64,000 bases of DNA from Streptomyces sp. M41(2017). GTDB taxonomy: Bacteria > Actinomycetota > Actinomycetes > Streptomycetales > Streptomycetaceae. This document shows positions 49,553 through 58,573 of this stretch, piece by piece. The position numbers and the translations under genes were made by a program. Below the pieces are notes generated by a model, which ran no database searches, was not told where the DNA came from, and worked only from the letters and a program-made list of their open reading frames with translations. The stretch is taken from contig NZ_MWFK01000001.1 in assembly GCF_002078175.1 (NCBI RefSeq), positions 4,898,001 through 4,962,000 of the forward strand, written 5' to 3'. The stretch's first letter is position 1; each line of letters begins with the position of its first letter.

Positions 49553-51406
49553 ATGGCATCACCTGAATCAGGCAGCGCGTTACCCGGCAAGGGCCCGGTG
49601 GCCCTCGCGCTGCGTCACTACGGCCGGGAGCTGCGCCGGCTCCGCGGACTGACGGGGCCCGCCATGCTGCTGCCCGCGCTGGGCAACATCGGCATCAGCT
49701 ACGTCGCGCCGCTCATCGTCGCCAAGCTCGTGGGCCGCATCGCCGAGGGCGAGGACGTCTCCGTCGGCGCGGCCCTGCCGTACGTGCTCGGCTTCGGCGG
49801 CGTCCTGCTGTTCGCCGAGGCCCTGTGGCGGCTCGGCCTGCACTGTCTCAACCGCCTCGACGCCCTCGGTGTCGAGCACCTCTACGTGATCGGCATGGAC
49901 GAACTGCTCGCGAAGGACGCGTCGTTCTTCCACGACAACTTCGCCGGGTCGCTGACCAAGCGCGTGCTGAGTTTCGCCACCCGCTTCGAGGAGTTCGTCG
50001 ACACGATGACCTTCCAGGTCGTCGGCAGCTCCGTACCGCTGGTGTTCGGTTCGGTGATCCTGTGGCGTTACGAGCCGCTGCTGGTCGTCGGACTGCTCGC
50101 GATGATCGCGGTGACGGGGCTGTGCGTGGTGCCGCTCATCCGCCGCCGGCAGGCACTCGTCGCGCAGCGGGAGGAGGCGATCGCCCGGGTGTCCGGCCAT
50201 GTCGCCGACAGCCTGATGAACATGGACACCGTCCGGGCCTTCGCGGCCGAGGGACGGGAGGCGGCCGAACACCGCTCGCGGGTCGCCGTGTCCCGCCGGC
50301 TCACCCTGCGGTCCTGGGACTACGGCAACCTGCGCATCGACACACTGGTCGCGCCGATGTCGGTCCTGACCAACGCGCTCGGCCTGCTGCTCGCGGTCGC
50401 GCTCGCCGGGGGCGGGCACGGGGTGGAGGCCGTCGTCGTCGCCTTCACGTACTACGCCAACGCGACCCGCATCATGTTCGAGTTCAACCAGATCTACCGG
50501 CGTCTGGAGAGCTCGATGACGGAGGCGGCGCAGTTCACCGAGCTGCTGCTGACACCGCCGACCGTGCTCGACCCGGTCGCCCCGGAGCCGCTGCGCTCCC
50601 GGGCCGCCGACGTCCGCTTCGAACGGGTGGACTTCACGCACGGAGGGGCGAAGCCGCTGTTCGCGGGGCTCGAACTGGAGGTGCCGAGCGGCACGAAGGT
50701 CGGTCTGGTCGGCCGGTCCGGGGGCGGCAAGACCACCCTCACCCGGCTGCTGCTGCGGATGACGGACATCGACGCGGGCCGCATCCTGATCGGCGGTCAG
50801 GACATCAGCAGGCTGCGTCAGGCGGACCTGCGCAGCCTGATCGCCTATGTTCCGCAGGACCCCGCGATGTTCCACCGCACCCTGCGGGACAACATCGCCT
50901 TCGCGCGGCCGGACGCCACCGAGGCGGAGATCCGGCGCGCGGCCGAGGCGGCCCATGTCACCGAGTTCGCCGACGCGCTGCCCGAGGGCTTCGACACGAT
51001 GGTGGGGGAGCGGGGCATCAAGCTGTCGGGCGGCCAGCGCCAGCGGGTCGCGCTCGCCCGGGCGATCCTGCGGGACGCGCCGATCCTGCTCCTCGACGAG
51101 GCGACCAGCGCCCTGGACTCCGAGAGCGAGATCCTCGTCCAGGAGGCGCTGTGGCGGCTCATGGAGCGGCGCACGGCGCTGGTGGTGGCACACCGGCTGA
51201 GCACGGTCGCCACCATGGACCGGCTCGTCGTCCTGGACCGAGGACGCATCGTCGAGCAGGGCACCCACCGGGAACTGCTCGCGTGCGAGGGCGCCTACGC
51301 CACGTTGTGGCGCCACCAGTCGGGCGGCTTCATCGACGACGGCCCGGTCCAGGCCGACCTGGCGGGGCCGGCCGAGGCCGACCCCGCCCCGGCCGAGCGC
51401 CGCTGA
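49553..51406 (+). CDS. ABC exporter (fused TMD-NBD) with N-terminal TTA codon
   Basis: 617-aa half-size type I ABC exporter. Six membrane helices lie in the first 330 residues (for example LLPALGNIGISYVAPLIVAKL). The NBD has Walker A GRSGGGKTT, signature LSGGQRQRVALARA, Walker B ILLLDEATSALD and VVAHRLSTV. Codons 3-6 (TCA CCT GAA TCA) and codon 10 (TTA) are rare in this genome; the TTA makes translation depend on the bldA tRNA if ATG 49553 is the true start. A GTG at 49598 would avoid the TTA but lacks a good ribosome site (GGGGTTGGGG precedes ATG). The substrate (lipid, peptide or drug) is unknown. Confidence 0.87.
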   Translation: MASPESGSALPGKGPVALALRHYGRELRRLRGLTGPAMLLPALGNIGISYVAPLIVAKLVGRIAEGEDVSVGAALPYVLGFGGVLLFAEALWRLGLHCLNRLDALGVEHLYVIGMDELLAKDASFFHDNFAGSLTKRVLSFATRFEEFVDTMTFQVVGSSVPLVFGSVILWRYEPLLVVGLLAMIAVTGLCVVPLIRRRQALVAQREEAIARVSGHVADSLMNMDTVRAFAAEGREAAEHRSRVAVSRRLTLRSWDYGNLRIDTLVAPMSVLTNALGLLLAVALAGGGHGVEAVVVAFTYYANATRIMFEFNQIYRRLESSMTEAAQFTELLLTPPTVLDPVAPEPLRSRAADVRFERVDFTHGGAKPLFAGLELEVPSGTKVGLVGRSGGGKTTLTRLLLRMTDIDAGRILIGGQDISRLRQADLRSLIAYVPQDPAMFHRTLRDNIAFARPDATEAEIRRAAEAAHVTEFADALPEGFDTMVGERGIKLSGGQRQRVALARAILRDAPILLLDEATSALDSESEILVQEALWRLMERRTALVVAHRLSTVATMDRLVVLDRGRIVEQGTHRELLACEGAYATLWRHQSGGFIDDGPVQADLAGPAEADPAPAERR

Positions 51407-51463
51407 GCGCGGGTCGGCCGGGGGTAAGCGGGCCGGCGGGGTTCCGGCGGCGGGGGCGGCGCT

Positions 51464-52276
51464 CTAGCGCTTGAAGCCGACCCCGCCGTACAGGGACACC
51501 GGCCCGTCACCGATCGGGCTCTCGTTCTCCGCGAGGTCGGGACGCCAGTCCTTCACGGAGACGATCCCCGGCTCGACGAGGTCGAGTCCCGTGAAGAAGC
51601 GGCCCACTTCGGCGTGCGACCGGCCCACGAGCGTGACCCCGCCGCGCGCGTACGTCTCGATGCCCCGCCGTACGTTCTCCGGCTCGAAGTCGGCGGTCAT
51701 CGCGGACAGCGCGAGGCAACTGCCCGGCGCCAGCGCGTCCATCAGCGTCTCCACCAGCTCGTACGCGCCGGACTCGTCGGCGACGAAGTGCATCAGCGCG
51801 ATCAGGGACAGGGCCACGGGCCGGTCGAGGTCGAGCACCCGGCCGGCCTCGGCCAGGATCTTCCCCGGCTCGCGGATGTCCGCCTGGATGTACTCCGTCA
51901 TCCCCTCCGGGGTGCCGCGCAGCAGTGCCTCGGCGTGGGCCAGCACGATGGGGTCGTTGTCGACATACACCACGCGGGCGTCGGGAGCGGTCCGTTGCGC
52001 GATCTGGTGGAGGTTGGGCTCGGTGGGGATGCCCGTGCCGATGTCGAGGAACTGGCCGATTCCCGCCGTGCGGACCAGGTGGCGGGTGGCCCGCTGCATG
52101 AACCGGCGATTGCTGCGCGCGGCCCGCGGGGCGCCCGGATCGAGGGACATGATGTGCTGCCCGAGCTGCTCGTCGACCGGGTAGTTGTCCTTGCCGCCCA
52201 GATACCAGTCGTACACCCGTGCCGGATGGGGCCTGCTGGTGTCGATCCGGTCCGCTGCGGACTCGGTCCCCGTCAT
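51464..52276 (-). CDS. DUF574-type SAM-dependent methyltransferase
   Basis: 270-aa class I methyltransferase of the DUF574 family, abundant in streptomycetes. RPHPARVYDWYLGGKDNYPVD is the family-specific N-terminal sequence; the SAM-binding motif is FLDIGTGIPTEPNLHQIAQ and VVYVDNDPIVLAHA is the acidic end of strand 2. ATG 52276 (MTGTESA) was chosen; an ATG 11 codons upstream is possible. The substrate is unknown in this family. Convergent with the ABC exporter gene. Confidence 0.88.
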   Translation of the reverse strand: MTGTESAADRIDTSRPHPARVYDWYLGGKDNYPVDEQLGQHIMSLDPGAPRAARSNRRFMQRATRHLVRTAGIGQFLDIGTGIPTEPNLHQIAQRTAPDARVVYVDNDPIVLAHAEALLRGTPEGMTEYIQADIREPGKILAEAGRVLDLDRPVALSLIALMHFVADESGAYELVETLMDALAPGSCLALSAMTADFEPENVRRGIETYARGGVTLVGRSHAEVGRFFTGLDLVEPGIVSVKDWRPDLAENESPIGDGPVSLYGGVGFKR

Positions 52277-52424
52277 ACGACAACTCCCTGTTCCGTTCGG
52301 CCTGTTCACCCCGCCGGCGGCTGCCCGGCCGGGTGCGCGAGCAGTGTGCCATCCACGGGGTGCCCGGTCCGGGGGACCGTCGATCCCCGGCCACCCGGTC
52401 TCCGGCCGGCCGGCGGAGGGGCGC

Positions 52425-52769
52425 TCACCGCCGGCGCCTCAGCGGATCGTGGCCCAGGGTCATCAGCCGGTGGCGCACGCGTTCGTCGTCGGCTCCCGCG
52501 TCCTGACCGTCCGCCTCGGCCTCCACGGTGTCGATCACCTCGTACATGGCCGCGACGTCCTCGTCGGTGAGATCGGCGCGGCGCTTCTGGAGGAGCGCGA
52601 GGACCAGCAGGCCGGTCGGCGCGCCCGGCCGTCCGGGCGGCGGCTCGCTGCCCATGGCGGTCTCGCCGGTCTCACCGGCCCGCAACCAGGCCGCGAGCTC
52701 CTGGGAGGTCATGTTCACCACGCTGTGGAACTCGTCCCACAGTGCGTCGAGCTCGACGGTGTCGGTCAT
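52425..52769 (-). CDS. DUF3140 domain protein
   Basis: 114-aa protein with the DUF3140 pattern LDALWDEFHSVVNMTSQELAAWLRAGETGE near the start and KRRADLTDEDVAAMYEVIDTVEAEADGQD later, ending VRHRLMTLGHDPLRRR. Highly charged and predicted helical. The start is ATG 52769 with a GGAGC upstream; ATG 52805 would add 12 residues. The function is unknown; some members are annotated as DNA-binding on slim evidence. Confidence 0.75.
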   Translation of the reverse strand: MTDTVELDALWDEFHSVVNMTSQELAAWLRAGETGETAMGSEPPPGRPGAPTGLLVLALLQKRRADLTDEDVAAMYEVIDTVEAEADGQDAGADDERVRHRLMTLGHDPLRRRR

Positions 52770-52942
52770 GTCGGTGCTCCTTCGGTGGTCCCGCCGGTCT
52801 GTCATGTGACGCGGGGCGGCGGGAGGTGTCCCGCCGGCCCGTCCCGCATCCACGCCTGCCCGCCGGTTCCCGCTCCATGCGGGACTGCCGGGGACGGACC
52901 GGCCGATACCGGCCGCCGGCGGATCTTCCCAAGGGTCGGGTG

Positions 52943-52982
52943 GCGGTCTATAGTCCAAAACTAGCAGTGCTAATTAATGTCG
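52943..52982 (+). promoter_or_regulatory. Promoter with TAGCAGTGCTA palindrome before the thiolase
   Basis: The only markedly AT-rich stretch of this intergenic region contains the 11-bp dyad TAGCAGTGCTA at 52962-52972 within CTAGCAGTGCTAATTAATG. It lies about 50 bases before the thiolase start and overlaps the probable promoter, so it is a good operator candidate for a TetR- or MarR-type fatty-acid regulator. TATAGTCC at 52949 could be a -10. Confidence 0.5.
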
Positions 52983-53021
52983 TGCCGTCGTTGCCCGCCG
53001 TTGTCTGTCAGGAGTCCTGTC

Positions 53022-54209
53022 GTGCGCCCCGTCCACTTCGCGGCCGCCCGCCGCACGCCCATCGGCAAGCTGCGCGGAGCCCTGTCCTCCGTGCGGCCCG
53101 ACGATCTCGCCGCGGGCGTCATCCGCGGCCTCGTCGCCGAGGTGCCCACGCTCGACCCGGCCCGCGTCGACGACGTCTACTGGGGCGCCGCCAACCAGGC
53201 GGGCGAGGACAACCGCAACGTCGCCCGCATGGCCACCCTGCTCGCCGGGCTGCCGGACAGCGTGCCCGGCGCCACCGTCAACCGGCTGTGCGCCTCGGGC
53301 CTCGAAGCCGTGACGACGGCCGCCCGTGCCATCGCCTCCGGCGAGGCCGACATCGTGCTCGCCGGCGGCTCCGAGTCGATGAGCCGAGCCCCCTTCGTCC
53401 TGCCGCGCCCGGACGAGGCGCTGCCGCACCGCATCGAGACCGTCGACACCCGGCTCGGCTGGCGGCTGGTCAACCCCGCGATGAAGGACCTGCACGGGGT
53501 GCTGTCGATGGGGGAGACCGCCGAGGAGGTCGCCGATCGGTACGGCATCTCGCGCGAGCGGCAGGACACCTTCGCGCTCCGCAGCCACCAGCGCGCCGCC
53601 GACGCCCGGAAGAACGGTCACTTCGACGCCGAGCTGCTGCCCGTGGAGCGCCCCGACGGCGTGGTCGTCGACCGCGACGAATGCGTCCGCGAGGACACCT
53701 CGCTGGACAAGCTGTCCCGCCTCAAGCCGGTGTTCCGCGCGGGCGGCACGGTCACCGCGGGCAACGCCTCGCCGATGAACGACGGAGCGGCCGGTGTGCT
53801 CCTCGTCAGCGAGGAGGTCCTGAACGAACTGCATCTGGAGTCGCTCGGCCGGTACGTCGCCGGAGCCTCCGCCGGAGTCGACCCGGACGTCATGGGCATC
53901 GGCCCGGTGCCCGCGACCCGCAAGGCGCTCGCGCGCGTCGGCTGGAGCGTCGACGACCTCCAGGAGGCCGAGTTCAACGAGGCGTTCGCCGCACAGGCCC
54001 TCGCCTGCGTGGACCGCCTCGGCATCGACCCCGACCTCGTCAACCCCACCGGCGGCGCCATCGCCCTCGGCCATCCCCTCGGCTGCTCGGGCGCCCGCAT
54101 CCTCACCACCCTGCTGCACCGCATGCGCCGCACCGGCGCCGGGCGCGGCCTGGCCACGATGTGTGTCGGGGTCGGGCAGGGCAGCGCGGTCCTGGTCGAG
54201 CGCCACTGA
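53022..54209 (+). CDS. Thiolase (acetyl-CoA acyltransferase, FadA-like)
   Basis: 395-aa type II thiolase. The nucleophilic C90 lies in ATVNRLCASGLEAV; NEAFAAQALACVDRLG carries the active-site segment, and GGAIALGHPLGCSGARI and CVGVGQGSAVLVER the His/Cys base pair. It either condenses two acetyl-CoA or degrades 3-ketoacyl-CoA; length and motif KNGHFDAELLPVE favour the latter, paaJ/fadA-type. GTG 53022 (VRPVHFAAARRTPIG) is the start of similarity. An acyl-CoA synthetase follows. Confidence 0.9.
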   Translation: MRPVHFAAARRTPIGKLRGALSSVRPDDLAAGVIRGLVAEVPTLDPARVDDVYWGAANQAGEDNRNVARMATLLAGLPDSVPGATVNRLCASGLEAVTTAARAIASGEADIVLAGGSESMSRAPFVLPRPDEALPHRIETVDTRLGWRLVNPAMKDLHGVLSMGETAEEVADRYGISRERQDTFALRSHQRAADARKNGHFDAELLPVERPDGVVVDRDECVREDTSLDKLSRLKPVFRAGGTVTAGNASPMNDGAAGVLLVSEEVLNELHLESLGRYVAGASAGVDPDVMGIGPVPATRKALARVGWSVDDLQEAEFNEAFAAQALACVDRLGIDPDLVNPTGGAIALGHPLGCSGARILTTLLHRMRRTGAGRGLATMCVGVGQGSAVLVERH

Positions 54210-54332
54210 CACCGGCCGCATCCACCCGCCCGGGGGCCCGGCGACGCCGTACACGCCGCAGCGCGTGCGCACCGGGCCCCTCCCGCCCTCTCCGGTCCAG
54301 AGCCGCACCCGCAAGAAACGGAGCCACCCCCC

Positions 54333-55841
54333 ATGGCAACCCTGTCCCTCGCCGCGATCCTCGCCGAGAACGCCCGGCGCCGCCCCTCGAAGACGGCGCT
54401 CGTCGAGGGCGACCTGCGCCTCACCTTCGCCGAGGTGTGGGAGTCCGCGCTGGCCCAGGCCGGCGCGCTCACCGGCCTCGGCGTGCGGCCCGGAGACCGC
54501 GTCGCCCTCATGGCGCCCAACACGGCGGAGTTCCCGCACGCCTACTACGCGATCGCGGCGGCCGGCGGCGTGGTCGTCCCGGTGCACCTGCTCCTGTCGG
54601 CCTCCGAGGTCGAGCACGTGCTCAAGGACAGCGGAGCGACACTGCTGCTCTGTCACCCGGCCCAGGAGGCGACCGGCGCGGCCGCCGCGCGGGCCCTCGG
54701 CGTCCGCGTCGTCACGCTCGGGGCCGAGTTCGAGAAGCTCGCCCGGGCCGCCGAACCCCTCACCTCGTACGTCACCCGGGACGCCGACGACCCGGCCGTC
54801 GTCTTCTACACCAGTGGCACCACCGGCGTCCCCAAGGGCGCCGTGCTCAGCCACTTCAACCTGGTGATGAACGCGACGGTCAACGCCTTCGACGCCAACG
54901 ACATCCGCCCCGACGACGTCGCCCTCGGAGCCCTGCCGCTCTTCCACGCCTTCGGGCAGACGGTCTCCCTCAACTCCACCTGGCGCGCGGGCGCCACCCT
55001 CGTCCTGCTGCCGCGGTTCGACGCCGCGCGCGCGATCGAGCTGATGGTGGCGGAGGGCGTCAACACCTTCCACGGCGTCCCGACGATGTACGTCGCCCTG
55101 GCGGCAGCGGCGGCGGGCGCCGCGGCCCTGCCCGAGCTGCGGCTCTGCATCTCGGGCGGCGCCAGCCTGCCCGTCGCCGTCCTGGAGCGGTTCGAGGCGG
55201 CGTTCGGCGCGCGGATCTACGAGGGCTACGGACTGTCGGAGACCTCGCCGACCGCCACCGTCAACCAGCCGCTGTTCGGCACCAGGGCCGGCACCATCGG
55301 CCACCCGCTGTGGGGCGTCGACGTGGAGATCGCGCGGGCCGAGGTCGAGGGGCGGATCGACCTGCTGCCTCCGGGGGAACTGGGCGAGGTCGTCATCCGG
55401 GGCCACAACGTCTTCTCCGGCTACCTCGGCCGGCCCGAGGCCACCGCGGAGGCCGTGGTCGACGGCTGGTTCCGCACCGGTGACCTCGGCACCAAGGACG
55501 ACGACGGCTTCCTGCGGATCGTCGACCGCAAGAAGGACGTCATCATCCGCGGCGGCTACAACATCTATCCGCGCGAGGTCGAGGAGGTGCTGATGCGGCA
55601 CCCGGCCGTCGCCCAGGTCGCGGTGATCGGCCTGCCGGACGAGCTGCACGGCGAGGAGGTGTGCGCCGTCGTGGTCCGCGCCGAGGGTGCCACGGCCGAC
55701 GCGGCCGGGATCGCCGAGTGGTCCAAGGACCACCTGGGCCGTCACAAGTACCCGCGCCGACTGGAGTTCGCCGACGAGATGCCCCTCGGCCCGAGCATGA
55801 AGGTCCTCAAGCGGGAGCTGCGCACGCGCTACACGGCCTGA
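54333..55841 (+). CDS. Acyl-CoA synthetase (AMP-forming)
   Basis: 502-aa ANL-superfamily ligase. The P-loop is Y159-TSGTTGVPKG (159-169), the aromatic motif YEGYGLSETSPTAT, the adenylate-binding WFRTGDLGTKDDDGFLRIVDRKKD and the C-terminal lysine region GPSMKVLKRELR. It activates a carboxylic acid to its CoA ester; chain length is not evident, though medium or long chain is likely. It begins 123 bases after the thiolase, so the two may form an operon for degradation of a fatty or aryl acid. Confidence 0.92.
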   Translation: MATLSLAAILAENARRRPSKTALVEGDLRLTFAEVWESALAQAGALTGLGVRPGDRVALMAPNTAEFPHAYYAIAAAGGVVVPVHLLLSASEVEHVLKDSGATLLLCHPAQEATGAAAARALGVRVVTLGAEFEKLARAAEPLTSYVTRDADDPAVVFYTSGTTGVPKGAVLSHFNLVMNATVNAFDANDIRPDDVALGALPLFHAFGQTVSLNSTWRAGATLVLLPRFDAARAIELMVAEGVNTFHGVPTMYVALAAAAAGAAALPELRLCISGGASLPVAVLERFEAAFGARIYEGYGLSETSPTATVNQPLFGTRAGTIGHPLWGVDVEIARAEVEGRIDLLPPGELGEVVIRGHNVFSGYLGRPEATAEAVVDGWFRTGDLGTKDDDGFLRIVDRKKDVIIRGGYNIYPREVEEVLMRHPAVAQVAVIGLPDELHGEEVCAVVVRAEGATADAAGIAEWSKDHLGRHKYPRRLEFADEMPLGPSMKVLKRELRTRYTA

Positions 55842-55929
55842 CCGGCGCCCGCGTTCCGCCCGACCGGGAGCCGTCCGGCGAGACGCTCCTTACGCGGGCG
55901 AGTTGCGTGGGCATAGCATCGGTCCCCGC

Positions 55930-56703
55930 ATGAACACGATGACGCTCTGGCACATATCCAGCTGGGAGTTCGCCGCCCTGGCCGCCGCGGCAATGCTCGT
56001 CGGCTTCTCCAAGACCGCCGTGAGCGGGGCCAACACGGTCAGCCTGGCGATCTTCGCCGCCGTACTGCCCGCCCGCGCCTCGACCGGCGTCCTGCTGCCC
56101 ATCCTGATCGTCGGTGACGTGCTCGCCGTCCTCACCTACCGGCGCCACGCCCACTGGCCCACGCTGTGGCGGCTGTTCCCCGCAGTCGCCGCCGGAGTCG
56201 TCCTCGGCACCGTGTTCCTGGTGTGGGCGGACGACGCGGTCGTCCGGACCTCGATCGGCGCCATCCTGCTGCTCATGGCGGCGGTCACCGTGTGGCGCCG
56301 CAGGGCCGCCGTCCAGGACGACGAACCCGACGGCGTCGTCACGCGCTCGGGCCGCGTCAAGGCCCGCTCCTACGGGGTGCTCGGCGGGTTCACCACGATG
56401 GTCGCCAACGCGGGCGGCCCCGTGATGTCGATGTATCTGCTCTCGGCGGGCTTCCGCAAGCTCGGCTTCCTCGGCACCTCCGCCTTCTTCTTCCTGATCG
56501 TCAACGTGTCCAAGCTGCCCTTCAGCGCGGGACTCGGACTGATCGACGGCCACTCCCTGCTGCTGGACGCCGCGCTGGCCGTCTTCGTCGTGCCGGGCGC
56601 GTTCCTCGGGAAATGGGCCGTGAACCGGATCAACCAGCTCCTCTTCGAGCGCCTGGTGATCGCGGCGACGGTGGTGGGCGGAATCCAACTGCTCCTCCAC
56701 TGA
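55930..56703 (+). CDS. TauE/SafE family permease (TSUP)
   Basis: 257-aa membrane protein with about eight helices of the TSUP family, which export sulfite, sulfoacetate or related organic anions. AAMLVGFSKTAVSGANTVSLAIFAAVLPAR is the N-terminal repeat motif, and GVLGGFTTMVANAGGPVMSMYLLSAG the second, a typical duplication. ATG 55930 was chosen over 55903. The substrate cannot be read from sequence, and no sulfur gene is adjacent. Confidence 0.87.
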   Translation: MNTMTLWHISSWEFAALAAAAMLVGFSKTAVSGANTVSLAIFAAVLPARASTGVLLPILIVGDVLAVLTYRRHAHWPTLWRLFPAVAAGVVLGTVFLVWADDAVVRTSIGAILLLMAAVTVWRRRAAVQDDEPDGVVTRSGRVKARSYGVLGGFTTMVANAGGPVMSMYLLSAGFRKLGFLGTSAFFFLIVNVSKLPFSAGLGLIDGHSLLLDAALAVFVVPGAFLGKWAVNRINQLLFERLVIAATVVGGIQLLLH

Positions 56704-56737
56704 GTCGGACCGCCCGGCCGGGGCAGTCGTGACGCGT

Positions 56738-56774
56738 CGGAAAGATCCGTCGCGGAACACGGTGGATCTTTCCG
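56738..56774 (+). terminator. Terminator after the TSUP gene
   Basis: CGGAAAGATCC (56738-56748) pairs with GGATCTTTCCG (56764-56774): eleven perfect pairs and a 15-base loop, 35 bases past the stop. Confidence 0.6.
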
Positions 56775-56806
56775 GCACCGGCCTCGCATCTTCGCCCCAG
56801 CGCCCT

Positions 56807-56820
56807 TGGAAAGCGCTTAC
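56807..56820 (+). promoter_or_regulatory. LacI-type (CRE-like) operator before the GH13 gene
   Basis: TGGAAAGCGCTTAC contains the near-perfect dyad AAAGCGCTT with the central CG typical of LacI-family sugar repressors in streptomycetes. It lies 85 bases before the glycosidase start next to TTGACG (56833), so repression of that gene by a sugar regulator encoded elsewhere is likely. Confidence 0.6.
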
Positions 56821-56904
56821 TGCACTGTTAGCTTGACGCGGCGCGCCCGCTCACCGCGGCCGTGTCCTCCTGCCCTGCCGACGTCTGAGAGAAGGGCCGC
56901 TTCC

Positions 56905-58488
56905 ATGGCGGACATCCAACCGCCGCCCGCCTGGCTGGCGGACGCGGTGATGTACCAGATCTATCCGCAGACCTACGCCGACACCGACGGGGACGGCATC
57001 GGGGACCTGCCCGGGGTGCTGCGCCGGCTGGAGTACCTGGAGTGGCTCGGCGTCGACACGGTCTGGCTCAGCCCGCTGTTCGCCTCGCCCTTCGCGGACG
57101 CCGGATACGACGTCAGCGACTACCGGACCGTCGCCCCCCGCTACGGCACGAACCACGACCTGGCCACCCTCGTCGAGGAGGCCCGCTCGCGCGGCATCCG
57201 GGTCATGCTGGACCTGGTCGCCGGGCACACCTCCGACCAGCACGCGTGGTTCCGGGCCTCGGCCGACGATCCCGGCGACGACCGCTACATCTGGGCCGAC
57301 ACCACCGAGGCGCCGAGTCCCGCCTGGGTGCCCTCGCCCGGCACCCGGCCGGGGTACTACCTGCCCAACTTCTATCCCGTCCAGCCGGCCCTCAACTTCG
57401 GCTACGCGCGCCAGGACCCGGCCGAACCCTGGCGCCAACCTGTCGACGCCCCGGGACCCCTCGCCAACCGGGCGGCGCTGCGCGAGATCATGGCCTACTG
57501 GTTCGACCGCGGTGTCGCGGGGTTCCGCGTCGACATGGCGTTCTCCCTGGTGAAGGACGATCCCGACCGCTCGGCCACCGCCGCCCTGTGGCGCGAGACG
57601 CGGGCCTGGATGGACGAGACCTACCCGGACCGGGCACTGCTCTCCGAGTGGGGCGACCCCAAGACCTCCGTGCCCGCCGGGATCCACGCCGACTTCTTCC
57701 TCCACTTCGTCGGCCGCCCGCTGCGCTCGCTGTGGGGCAACGCCCAGGGGAGCCACAACCCGGTCTGGGGCGAGGACCCCTGCTTCTTCGGACCCGACGG
57801 CGACGGTTCGATGCGGGAGTTCCTCGAAGCGTGGCGCGAGGCCGACACGGCCATCGCCGGAGCGGGCTACGTCGCTCTCCCGACGGCCAACCACGACTTC
57901 TCCCGGCTCGTGTGCGGCACCCGCACCCGGGACATGGTCGCGCCCGCCTTCGCCTTCCAGCTCACCTGGCCCTCCCTGCCCGTCATCTACTACGGCGACG
58001 AGATCGGCATGCGGTATCTGCCGGGGCTGCCGAGCAAGGAGGGCAGTCAGCTCGGCGACGAGGCGCGCCAGGGTTCCCGTACACCGATGCAGTGGGACGA
58101 CGGACCGAACGCGGGCTTCTCCACGGCCGCCGAGGAGGACCTGTATCTGCCGCTCGACCCGGCCGTCGACCGGCCGTCCGTGGCCGCGCAGCGGGCCGAC
58201 GACCGATCGCTCCTGCACCAGGTGCGCGCCCTGATCCGGCTCCGGCGCGAACACCGGGAACTGGGCACGCACGGGCCGGTCGAGGTGCTCGACTCCGGCT
58301 ATCCGCTGGTCTACACGCGCGGCGACTCCTACCTCGTGGCCGTCAACCCGAGCGGACGGCCGGAGACCTGCACCCTCCGTGACGTGACCGTCGGCCCGGC
58401 CCTGCTCGCGCGGGGCGTCGAGGCGCACCCCGACGGCACGATCACCACCGAGCCGTTCTCCTACGGCGTCTTCCGCCTGGCTCCCTGA
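56905..58488 (+). CDS. GH13 alpha-glucosidase family enzyme
   Basis: 527-aa intracellular alpha-amylase-superfamily enzyme without signal peptide. The four conserved regions are DLVAGHTSDQH (I), GFRVDMAF with nucleophile D210 (II), LLSEWGDP with acid/base E248 (III) and PTANHDFSRL with D331 (IV). Region III has EWG rather than the EVW or EAW of typical alpha-glucosidases, and TSDQHAWF replaces TSDEH. Oligo-1,6-glucosidase, alpha-glucosidase or a trehalose-related activity are possible. ATG 56905 was chosen; the longer frame lacks similarity. A LacI-type operator precedes it. Confidence 0.88.
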   Translation: MADIQPPPAWLADAVMYQIYPQTYADTDGDGIGDLPGVLRRLEYLEWLGVDTVWLSPLFASPFADAGYDVSDYRTVAPRYGTNHDLATLVEEARSRGIRVMLDLVAGHTSDQHAWFRASADDPGDDRYIWADTTEAPSPAWVPSPGTRPGYYLPNFYPVQPALNFGYARQDPAEPWRQPVDAPGPLANRAALREIMAYWFDRGVAGFRVDMAFSLVKDDPDRSATAALWRETRAWMDETYPDRALLSEWGDPKTSVPAGIHADFFLHFVGRPLRSLWGNAQGSHNPVWGEDPCFFGPDGDGSMREFLEAWREADTAIAGAGYVALPTANHDFSRLVCGTRTRDMVAPAFAFQLTWPSLPVIYYGDEIGMRYLPGLPSKEGSQLGDEARQGSRTPMQWDDGPNAGFSTAAEEDLYLPLDPAVDRPSVAAQRADDRSLLHQVRALIRLRREHRELGTHGPVEVLDSGYPLVYTRGDSYLVAVNPSGRPETCTLRDVTVGPALLARGVEAHPDGTITTEPFSYGVFRLAP

Positions 58489-58573
58489 CCGAGGCCGATC
58501 GACGCTGGCTCCCCGACCGCGAGCGGCGGGGGCGTGTCCGGGACCCGCCGGCGCGCCCCCGTAGGCTCGGGCC

